From: JBMZCV01 sp049613665
GTDB taxonomy: Bacteria; Bacteroidota; Bacteroidia; Chitinophagales; UBA2359
DNA length: 34,061 nt
Assembly: GCA_049613665.1 (NCBI GenBank)
Contig: JBMZCV010000038.1
Span: 1-34,061 of the forward strand
Direction of reading: 5' to 3'
The notes under the pieces are model-generated. The model had not been told where the DNA came from and made no database searches. It saw only the letters and a list, made by a program, of their open reading frames with translations. Shown here piece by piece: positions 7,032-13,955 of this stretch; positions within the stretch are counted from its first letter, which is position 1; each line of letters opens with the position of its first letter. A program made the translations under genes and the position numbers.

Positions 7032-8990
7032 ATGATAACAATTAGCAACCTTTCTATACAATACGGCGGAAGATTTTTATTCAACGATATAAGTTTCACA
7101 ATAACAGAAAAAGACCGTTTGGGTTTGGTGGGAAAAAATGGAGCAGGAAAATCGACGATGCTCAAAATTCTTTGCCGAGAACTATTGCCTGAAGGTGGTT
7201 CTGTGGCGATGGACAATAAAATGACATTGGGTTATTTGCCACAAGAATTGGATTTGAAACCCAACGATACGGTATATGAAGAGGCTGCAAAAGCATTTAA
7301 CGACATTCAAGCTTTGCAAGAAAAAATAGCTGGTTTAGAAGTTGAAATTGAAAGCAGAACAGATTACGATTCAAAACAATACTTCAAGCTATTGCAGAAA
7401 TTGAGCGATTCGCAAGACCAAATTCAAGCTTTGGGCGGTTTGAAAATAAGAGAGAAAACCGAAAAAATATTGAAAGGTTTGGGTTTTGTCAATGGCGATT
7501 TTGACAGACCTTTGAGCGAATTTAGCGGAGGCTGGCAGATGCGTGTAGAGTTAGCCAAAATCTTGTTGCGACAACCACATTACATTTTGTTAGATGAGCC
7601 AACCAACCATTTAGATATTGAATCTATCATGTGGCTCGAAGAGTTTTTGCTCACTTATTCGGGTGGCGTACTGCTGATTTCGCACGATAAGGCTTTTTTA
7701 GACCATGTTTCTAACAGGACGATAGAAATCGTAAGCGGAAAGATTTATGATTATCGCACTTCTTACTCCAAATTTGTGGAGCTGCGAAAGGAAAGGCAAG
7801 AAAAACAAATCAATGCAGCAAAACGACAAGCCAAAGAAATTGAACACACACAGACTTTAATCAACAAGTTTAGAGCGAAAAAAAATAAGGCTGCTTTTGC
7901 TCAAACTTTGATACGAAAACTCGAAAACACGGAAAAAATAGAAGTTGATGATTTGGAAAATTCGAGCATCAATTTCCGTTTTCCAGATGCTCCTCGCTCT
8001 GGGAAAGTCGTGTTGAATATGGAAAATTTAGGTAAAAGTTATGGCATTCATGAGATTTTGAGAAAGGTGAATTTTACGCTAGAAAGAGGCGAGAAAATTG
8101 CTTTTGTGGGCAAAAATGGCGAGGGAAAAACTACCTTAACAAAAATCATTACAGGAAAAGAAAATTATGATGGCAAACTAGAAGTCGGTTACAACGTAAC
8201 TATCGGCTACTATGAGCAGCATCAAGCGGAAACGTTGGACGGCAACCGAACTGTTTTTCAGACTATTGACGATGTTGCGACAGGCGATATGCGTTTGAAA
8301 GTGCGGAGTTTGTTAGGTGCGTTTTTGTTTAGCGGCGACTCGGTAGAAAAAAAGGTACAAGTGCTTTCTGGTGGCGAAAAATCTCGTTTGGCCATGGCCA
8401 GAATGTTGCTCAATCCTGTCAATTTACTGATACTCGATGAGCCTACAAATCACTTAGATATGCAGGCGAAAAGTATTTTGAAAAGAGCTTTGGCGGCTTT
8501 CAATGGCACTTTGATTATCGTTTCGCACGATAGAGAATTTCTGAAAGGCTTGACAGATAAGGTGTATGAGTTCACAAACAAAAACGTAAAACAGTATTTT
8601 GGCGATGTTTACGACTTTTTGGAGGCAAAAAACATGAGTTCTTTTAATGATTTGGGCATGAATAGCCGAAAAGCTATCGTGAAACAATCGGCTGCGGATG
8701 CTAAAAAAGAGCGTATCAGAAAGCACGAAGCGAAAAAGGATTTGGAAAGACAAATTAGAAAAATAGCGAATAGAGTGAGCAAAAGCGAGAAGCGAATCGA
8801 TGAGCTAGAACAGCAAATCGAAAAGTGGAATGGCGTAATGGCTGCTCCAGATTTTTATAGCTCGCACAAAGACCCCAATGGCTTGATGAATAAATATACG
8901 CAGGCGAAAAAAGATTTGGAAACGGAAATGGAAAATTGGGAAAATTATACGGTTGAATTGGAAGAGTTGAGGGAAGGGCAGGCTGAATAA
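7032..8990 (+). CDS. ABC-F family ATP-binding cassette protein
   Basis: 652 residues, no membrane segments, two ABC ATPase domains in tandem. Domain 1: Walker A GKNGAGKS (34-41), signature FSGGWQMR (164-171), Walker B YILLDEPTNHLD (184-195), H-loop SHD (217-219). A charged linker (about 245-310) follows, as in ABC-F proteins. Domain 2: Walker A GKNGEGKT (360-367), signature LSGGEKSR (445-452), Walker B LLILDEPTNHLD (465-476), SHD (498-500). The C-terminal ~100 residues are a lysine- and glutamate-rich coiled coil. ABC-F proteins act in the cytoplasm on ribosomes, in translation regulation or antibiotic protection; the subgroup (Uup-like or YdiF/YheS-like) is not settled here. It appears monocistronic: a new consensus promoter begins 19 bases after its stop. 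Start at the first ATG, which fits the beginning of domain 1. Confidence 0.93.
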   Translation: MITISNLSIQYGGRFLFNDISFTITEKDRLGLVGKNGAGKSTMLKILCRELLPEGGSVAMDNKMTLGYLPQELDLKPNDTVYEEAAKAFNDIQALQEKIAGLEVEIESRTDYDSKQYFKLLQKLSDSQDQIQALGGLKIREKTEKILKGLGFVNGDFDRPLSEFSGGWQMRVELAKILLRQPHYILLDEPTNHLDIESIMWLEEFLLTYSGGVLLISHDKAFLDHVSNRTIEIVSGKIYDYRTSYSKFVELRKERQEKQINAAKRQAKEIEHTQTLINKFRAKKNKAAFAQTLIRKLENTEKIEVDDLENSSINFRFPDAPRSGKVVLNMENLGKSYGIHEILRKVNFTLERGEKIAFVGKNGEGKTTLTKIITGKENYDGKLEVGYNVTIGYYEQHQAETLDGNRTVFQTIDDVATGDMRLKVRSLLGAFLFSGDSVEKKVQVLSGGEKSRLAMARMLLNPVNLLILDEPTNHLDMQAKSILKRALAAFNGTLIIVSHDREFLKGLTDKVYEFTNKNVKQYFGDVYDFLEAKNMSSFNDLGMNSRKAIVKQSAADAKKERIRKHEAKKDLERQIRKIANRVSKSEKRIDELEQQIEKWNGVMAAPDFYSSHKDPNGLMNKYTQAKKDLETEMENWENYTVELEELREGQAE

Positions 8991-9008
8991 TTTTTTTTAA
9001 TGGAATGG

Positions 9009-9039
9009 TTTGTTTTTTTGAGAATTTTTTTTACATTTG
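9009..9039 (+). promoter_or_regulatory. Distal promoter of the STAND NTPase gene
   Basis: TTTG at 9009-9012, a 19-base spacer and TACATTTG at 9032-9039 match the Bacteroidota promoter consensus. Initiation near 9046 would give a leader of about 155 bases that includes the palindrome at 9105-9118. Confidence 0.5.
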
Positions 9040-9104
9040 TGCGTTGCTAATAATTTAACAATTATTTTATTAAATCATAGCACAGATTTTTTTGGTGAAA
9101 TGTC

Positions 9105-9118
9105 CTAACATATGTTAG
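9105..9118. promoter_or_regulatory. Perfect 14-bp palindrome CTAACATATGTTAG, possible operator
   Basis: A perfect 14-base dyad with no loop and no T-tract sits between two candidate promoters upstream of the STAND NTPase gene. The position fits a repressor site, but no regulator gene is adjacent. It may also be chance in AT-rich DNA. Confidence 0.35.
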
Positions 9119-9155
9119 TTAATGCTAATACCAATAAAATTTAGTTTATACCAAC

Positions 9156-9163
9156 TATATTTG
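9156..9163 (+). promoter_or_regulatory. Proximal -7 element of the STAND NTPase gene
   Basis: TATATTTG followed by CC, 40 bases before the start codon at 9204. No TTG is present at the usual -33 distance, so it would be a weak or activated promoter. Confidence 0.4.
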
Positions 9164-9203
9164 CCATCTAATTAAAGGGACCAAAGTAAACACACGCCAA
9201 ATT

Positions 9204-12041
9204 ATGATTATCCATAACAGAAGAGATGCAGGTTATACAATAATATCTAGATTTGAAGAAGAATTTCGTGAATTTTTATTTATCAATCTTTCAAAAAAGT
9301 ACGAAAACTATCTTGATAATATACCAAGAGGTATTATTACAAAGGCACAAAACAATATGCATGGAGAGTCTCCTCAAGATATACAGGAGTTTTTTGAAAA
9401 TATCGATTTTCCTGATTTAAAAGAAATTTCAACTTATAAGGATCATTTCCAAACTATTCTGAAATTAGATTTGTCTAAAAAAGACTTTAATTGTTTAATG
9501 GATAGTTTGTATCAGTTAAGGTGTAAAATAGCTCATATTAAAGGTTATTTTACAAGTATTGACTTGGAAAAATTGATTGAGTTTACTTCTACTATATCGA
9601 AAAGTTTAGATTTAAAAGATTTCAATGAATTTATTTTTGAAATAAAAACAAATCCACAACAGGTAATTATTAAAATACCGACTGATTTTTTGGAAGATTA
9701 TTTGGATTCTAACGGTATTATAAACAATCTACCAATACCAGATTACGAATATGAAGGAGGGTTTGTAGGACGAGATGAAGATCGAAAAACAATAAAAAAA
9801 TATCTTTATAGTGAAAAGTTTCCTGTAGTGACTCTTACAGGATCAGGCGGGGTAGGGAAAACTTCATTGGCATTAAAAGTAATTCAAGATATAACAGAAT
9901 CGAAGTCTGAAAATAAATTCGATGTTATAATATGGCTTAGTGCAAAGGAAAATCAGCTTTCTGCATTTGGCATTGAAGATATTGAACCAACCTTAAAAAA
10001 CTATGAAGAACTTTTAGATACTATTATTGATTTGTTTGGGTTTAGACAAGAGCTTCTAAATGAAAGTACAGAGCAAAAACTAAAATTAGTTGAACAATTA
10101 ATTGATGTAACGGATAAAACATTACTTGTAATTGATAACTTAGAAACAATTACTGACCAACGAATAATTAATTTTATTTTTGATGCTCCATTAAAAATAA
10201 AATTTTTAGTTACTTCAAGAAAAGGAATTGGTCAGCTTGAAAGACGATATGAATTAAAAGAACTTAAAGCAAAAGAGGCTATTTTCCTTTTTAGACAAAT
10301 TGCCAGAGATAAGCAATTACCTACATTAGGACAATTGCCAAATAATATCATTAAAAACTATGTTCAAAAAGTTTCTTATTACCCTTTAGCTATAAAATGG
10401 GTTGTAGGACAAGTGGCAAGAGGAAAAGATATAAATAATGTTGTCGACAATATAAATACATCGGATAGTGACATATCAAAATTTTGTTATGAACAAATAT
10501 TTTCTACTCTATCTAGTCATTGTAAAAAAGTGATTTATACGATTAGCTTGTTAAGTTCATATCCTACGGCTAGTATACTTCAATATATTACTGAAATTGA
10601 ACAAGATCATTTTGAGGATATAGTTGAAGAACTAATTTTAGCTTCATTGGTAATTCCTGAACAATATAAGGCTGATAACAATCAAATATCTACAAAATAC
10701 ACCCTATTGCCACTAACAAAAGGATACACAAGACTACAGCTGAATCAGAATGTTGAACTTAGAGAATTGTTACTAAAAAGAATAAATGAAGTAGAAAAAA
10801 CAGTAACAACTACTGAAAGAGCAAAAAAGGAATATCGTCATAGTTTATACAATTATGGAGCAAAAACTGATGAAGAAAAAATTGCAACTATTATAGCACA
10901 AACAGCATATCAAAAATATCAATCAGGGTTTTATGATGCAGCTGTTTCAGAATATAAAAGAGCTACAAAGTTAGCTCCAAAATTTGCTCCGCTTTTCAGA
11001 AACTGGGCAATTATGGAGTCTTATGAAGGACATCTCTTGGAAGCAGAGAAATTAATGGAAAAAGCTTCAAGTCTAGACAATACCGACCCTCAAATATTTT
11101 TAATTTGGGGTAATATATACAGAAAAAATTCGAAATATACTGAAGCACATAAAAAATACCAAATTGCTTACGAATTAGCTCCAGACGATCCTATTATATT
11201 AAATGCGTTTGGTCAATCAAAAGGAAATATAGGAGATTTCAAAGAAGCTAACATATTATTAAACAAAGCCCTTCAACCAGATTCTGAGTTTTCTTCTATG
11301 AAACATGAAATCATTAACAGAACAAGTATTGCTAAAAATTTAATAAATTGGGGTGATTCTTTCAAAAGAGATAGAAATTATGGCCAAGCTGAGAAAAAAT
11401 ATTTAGAGGCAACTCAAGAATGCCATAAAATACTATCTCTAAATACCAGAGATACTAAAATACATGATATATTTAATAAAGCGAACTTAAAGCTTGGATT
11501 GCTTTATATAAAATCCAATAATAAATTAGATAAAAAAGAAGGTGTCAAATTCTTAGACAAAATTATTTCTAGAAGAGCTGAAAGTTTTAAACAAGGTGTT
11601 TATAAAATTACATCGATTAGTGAGTTACTTGGGTATTTTGATTATTTAGAAAATACAGAGAGGGTTCTGCAATTATTAAATATCTTTGAGCAAGAATTTA
11701 GATACTCTACAATTTTAAAAAGAGCTAATTATAAAAGCCTCAATGAAAAAATATTAAGGATAAGGGATAAATACAGTAAGCGAGTAACTTATTTTCATAA
11801 AGGGTCTATTACATCTATTAATACTGAACGAGGATTTGTTATAATTCAAAAAAAAGGTTCTAAAGAATCCTTTTTTGGTCATATAAACAATTTCTTATCT
11901 AAATCAATATCTATTTCTAAAGAATTAAAAGGAAAAGAAGTTAATTACATCCCGTTTTACAACAACAAGTTTAAACGAAAAGAAGCGATTAAAATAAAGA
12001 TTACTAACACTAACAAAAGGTACAACATCAAACATCGCTAA
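9204..12041 (+). CDS. STAND NTPase: HEPN-like, NB-ARC, TPR and cold-shock-like domains; putative defense protein
   Basis: 945 residues, soluble. Residues 1-150 are helical and carry R106-CKIA-H111, an R-x4-H motif like that of HEPN RNases (Swt1-type HEPN in similar proteins); the residue after R is C rather than the usual polar one. An NB-ARC ATPase follows: FVGRDED (187-193), Walker A GSGGVGKT (213-220), Walker B LLVIDNLE (307-314), sensor TSR (337-339) and YPLAIKW (393-399) in place of GLPLA. A helical region (430-545) leads to about four TPRs (565-700) and more helical repeats to ~850. The C-terminus (864-932) resembles a cold-shock OB fold: KGSITSINTERGFVII and ESFFGHIN align with the CSP motifs. 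By family, STAND proteins are switches that oligomerise on sensing a trigger. I infer an antiphage sensor with a HEPN RNase effector. It stands alone between an ABC-F gene and decayed sequence, and looks richer in AAA/ATA/TTA codons than its left neighbour, suggesting transfer. Confidence 0.8.
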   Translation: MIIHNRRDAGYTIISRFEEEFREFLFINLSKKYENYLDNIPRGIITKAQNNMHGESPQDIQEFFENIDFPDLKEISTYKDHFQTILKLDLSKKDFNCLMDSLYQLRCKIAHIKGYFTSIDLEKLIEFTSTISKSLDLKDFNEFIFEIKTNPQQVIIKIPTDFLEDYLDSNGIINNLPIPDYEYEGGFVGRDEDRKTIKKYLYSEKFPVVTLTGSGGVGKTSLALKVIQDITESKSENKFDVIIWLSAKENQLSAFGIEDIEPTLKNYEELLDTIIDLFGFRQELLNESTEQKLKLVEQLIDVTDKTLLVIDNLETITDQRIINFIFDAPLKIKFLVTSRKGIGQLERRYELKELKAKEAIFLFRQIARDKQLPTLGQLPNNIIKNYVQKVSYYPLAIKWVVGQVARGKDINNVVDNINTSDSDISKFCYEQIFSTLSSHCKKVIYTISLLSSYPTASILQYITEIEQDHFEDIVEELILASLVIPEQYKADNNQISTKYTLLPLTKGYTRLQLNQNVELRELLLKRINEVEKTVTTTERAKKEYRHSLYNYGAKTDEEKIATIIAQTAYQKYQSGFYDAAVSEYKRATKLAPKFAPLFRNWAIMESYEGHLLEAEKLMEKASSLDNTDPQIFLIWGNIYRKNSKYTEAHKKYQIAYELAPDDPIILNAFGQSKGNIGDFKEANILLNKALQPDSEFSSMKHEIINRTSIAKNLINWGDSFKRDRNYGQAEKKYLEATQECHKILSLNTRDTKIHDIFNKANLKLGLLYIKSNNKLDKKEGVKFLDKIISRRAESFKQGVYKITSISELLGYFDYLENTERVLQLLNIFEQEFRYSTILKRANYKSLNEKILRIRDKYSKRVTYFHKGSITSINTERGFVIIQKKGSKESFFGHINNFLSKSISISKELKGKEVNYIPFYNNKFKRKEAIKIKITNTNKRYNIKHR

Positions 12042-12075
12042 GTACCGTCTTGTATATGGTTAAACAAACACTTCC

Positions 12076-12177
12076 TTACTTCCTCCCAAAATCAGCAGGA
12101 ATTTCCCCCCAAGCCTTTGTTTCCCACTTCACGATTTTATTTTCGTAAGTATTCATTTGCAAGCATTTAAGGTCTCT
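12076..12177 (-). pseudogene. C-terminal remnant of an unidentified gene
   Basis: Read on the minus strand, about 33 codons end at TAA (12076-12078), with a protein-like composition: DLKCLQMNTYENKIVKW, then ETKAWGEIPADFGRK. There is no upstream start; the frame runs into the hairpin at 12178. I do not recognise the family. It is probably the tail of a gene destroyed when the accessory region formed. Confidence 0.4.
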
Positions 12178-12230
12178 ATCTACTAAGCTAAACAAATAAG
12201 CATTGCTTTTGTTTAGCTTAGTAGATTTTA
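12178..12230 (+). terminator. Long hairpin, probable terminator of the STAND gene
   Basis: A perfect 19-bp stem (12178-12196 with 12208-12226) has an 11-base loop that is itself nearly palindromic, and is followed by TTTATCTTTTTG. It lies 137 bases after the STAND gene stop. The unusual length also suits a mobile-element end or cruciform. Confidence 0.55.
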
Positions 12231-12465
12231 TCTTTTTGTTGCATACCTAAGCCATAGCCGTTCTCGAATCGGAATAAATTACTGAGGTTTATTTGCATTT
12301 AAGCCAAAACGATATAAAAAATGTTAGTAGTCCTTTAGATAAACTAGGTTTGTAATGTAAATACACGCAATATTGCAGATAAAGTACTGCCGACAACAAT
12401 CACACTATCCATTTGGGCAAAAACGGTGTCATTGGCCGTCCGCTGGCAACAAGCTAAAAAAAATA

Positions 12466-13356
12466 TTACGCAATTGAAAATTCGTCCGTGAAATTTGAAA
12501 TAAAATCTTGAATATACTTTTTTGATTTATCAGCAGTACGAACAACTAAAAAATGATTTCTCTTTAATCCGCTTTTTCCAATTTTTCTATAAACCAATTC
12601 CTCTGGAAGCTTGAAAGATTTTAATGCCCATTTTGGCATACACATTATCCCAAAATTTGCACCAATCATTTCTAAAGCAACTTCTGTAAGCGGAATAGCC
12701 GAAATTTTGGAAGGAATAATTTTGTTTGGTTTTAAAAAGTGTTCATAAACAGAAACAGTATCTAGTGGAAAAGAATGAATTATTAAATGAGCTTCTGTAA
12801 AATGACTTACATCTAGAAATTCTAAATTACCTAATACATTTTCTCTATGCATAATTGCATAAATTTCATCTTCGAAAATTTCTATACTTGACAATAAACT
12901 GTTTTCAGGTTTCGATGTTACAATTGCAATATCAATATCCTTGGATAACAATTTAGAAATTGGCTGATGTGTTGCTTCTAAAATTAATTCTAGGTTGATT
13001 TCTGGATACAACAATCCCATTTTTTGAATAAATTTTGGTAAGCCTTGGTAAAACGAATAACATTCCGTGCTTACTTTTATATTGCCAATAGAACCTTTTC
13101 TAATCTGCTTTATGGTTTCAAATCCTTTTTCTAAACTTCTTAGAATTTCGCAACCCAATTTATTGAGCTCTTTTCCTTCTTCAGTTAAGGCCCACTTGTT
13201 TCTTGTTCTATGAAAAACCTTAAAACCTAGTTGTTTTTCCAAATCTTTTAATTGATGGCTTAAAGCTGATTGCGTTAGGAATAATTTACCTGACGAGCTA
13301 GCAATACTACCTTCTTCGACTATCGTTTTTATTAATCTAAAGTACTTGATTTCCAT
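12466..13356 (-). CDS. LysR-family transcriptional regulator
   Basis: 296 residues, the usual size for the family. Residues 1-62 form the winged helix-turn-helix: EEGSIASSSGKLFLTQSALS (14-33), then HQLKDLEKQLGFKVFHRT. Residues ~90-290 are the type 2 periplasmic-binding-like effector domain (GNIKVSTECYSFYQGLP, IDIAIVTSKPE). The N-terminus resembles MetR-like members, but the effector cannot be inferred. It is divergent from the rhodanese gene across 134 bases, the classic LysR arrangement, so regulation of the rhodanese/receptor genes is likely. Only one possible start (the first ATG) precedes the helix-turn-helix. Confidence 0.92.
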   Translation of the reverse strand: MEIKYFRLIKTIVEEGSIASSSGKLFLTQSALSHQLKDLEKQLGFKVFHRTRNKWALTEEGKELNKLGCEILRSLEKGFETIKQIRKGSIGNIKVSTECYSFYQGLPKFIQKMGLLYPEINLELILEATHQPISKLLSKDIDIAIVTSKPENSLLSSIEIFEDEIYAIMHRENVLGNLEFLDVSHFTEAHLIIHSFPLDTVSVYEHFLKPNKIIPSKISAIPLTEVALEMIGANFGIMCMPKWALKSFKLPEELVYRKIGKSGLKRNHFLVVRTADKSKKYIQDFISNFTDEFSIA

Positions 13357-13361
13357 AGCTT

Positions 13362-13369
13362 CAAAGATA
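13362..13369 (-). promoter_or_regulatory. Candidate -7 element of the lysR gene
   Basis: The minus strand reads TATCTTTG, ending just 5 bases before the ATG of the regulator. If used, the mRNA would have almost no leader. No clear -33 TTG is visible. Confidence 0.35.
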
Positions 13370-13420
13370 CAATAATATGATGATATGGTGCCTGAAATAT
13401 TTTCATTTATAAATTAAAAT

Positions 13421-13433
13421 TATTCAATTTGAA
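13421..13433. promoter_or_regulatory. Possible LysR binding site (T-N11-A)
   Basis: TTCAATTTGAA (13423-13433) is a dyad broken only at its centre and sits inside a T-N11-A frame (T13421, A13433). It lies in the divergent region, about 27 bases upstream of the rhodanese -7 box, where a LysR activator usually binds. Not proven. Confidence 0.35.
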
Positions 13434-13459
13434 AACTATATTCTAAGCACTTATGTCTT

Positions 13460-13467
13460 TAAATTTG
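13460..13467 (+). promoter_or_regulatory. -7 element of the rhodanese gene
   Basis: TAAATTTG followed by C matches TAnnTTTG, 24 bases before the ATG at 13491. The lack of a TTG at the usual distance fits activator dependence. Confidence 0.5.
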
Positions 13468-13490
13468 CATCAAATTAAAATCTAAAAATT

Positions 13491-13883
13491 ATGAACGATC
13501 AAATTAAGTTTTACGAAAACAAGTTAGCTTACGAAATGGACCCATCTGATCTGTATGATGCTTTTGAAAACAGTACAGACTACATTGCCGTAGATGCCAG
13601 ACAAACTTTCGGCTATGAGAAAGAACACATTCCAACTGCTATTAATTTACCACATCGAGAGATGACCGAAGAAAGCACAAAACACTTAGATAAATCTAAA
13701 ATCTATGTGACGTACTGCGATGGGATTGGTTGCAATGCCTCTACAAAAGGTGCTTTAAAGATGACCAAATTGGGTTTTAAAGTAAAAGAATTGATGGGTG
13801 GCATTGAATGGTGGAAATTTGATGGCTATGCTACCGAAGGTACTAAACCAACTGAAGGTTCAGCTTTTGAGTGTGCGTGTTAA
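13491..13883 (+). CDS. Rhodanese-like domain protein
   Basis: 130 residues, a single rhodanese (sulfurtransferase) domain, no signal peptide. Typical features are IAVDARQTFGYEKEHIPTAI (32-51), the active-site loop after YVTYC with C76 as the likely persulfide-bearing cysteine, LGFKVKELMGGIEWW (94-108) and a closing DGY. The loop reads CDGIGCN, so it holds a second cysteine (C81) and lacks the usual arginine; the protein also ends in ECAC. Extra cysteines might form persulfide or disulfide relays (inference). Divergent from lysR and followed 72 bases later by an outer membrane receptor gene, it probably starts that transcript. Substrate unknown; sulfur transfer or sulfide detoxification is plausible. 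Confidence 0.9.
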   Translation: MNDQIKFYENKLAYEMDPSDLYDAFENSTDYIAVDARQTFGYEKEHIPTAINLPHREMTEESTKHLDKSKIYVTYCDGIGCNASTKGALKMTKLGFKVKELMGGIEWWKFDGYATEGTKPTEGSAFECAC

Positions 13884-13955
13884 ATAATGACAGAGTAATT
13901 GGTGTGTGTTACTTATAACTACTCTGTAAAAAATCATTTAATTTTATTAAATATT

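Larger units (their letters stand above)
12042..12465. other. Decayed region after the STAND NTPase gene
   Basis: 424 bases without an intact gene. It holds a minus-strand coding remnant (12076-12177), a long hairpin (12178-12226), and a second minus-strand stretch near 12340-12447 that reads ANDTVFAQMDSVIVVGSTLS without a usable start. Both stretches may come from one lost gene, or the second may be chance. Confidence 0.5.

Noticed and set aside
13899..13955. Upstream ATG as the start of the outer membrane receptor
   Set aside because: It would add 19 polar residues in front of a clean signal peptide. The ATG at 13956 is better.
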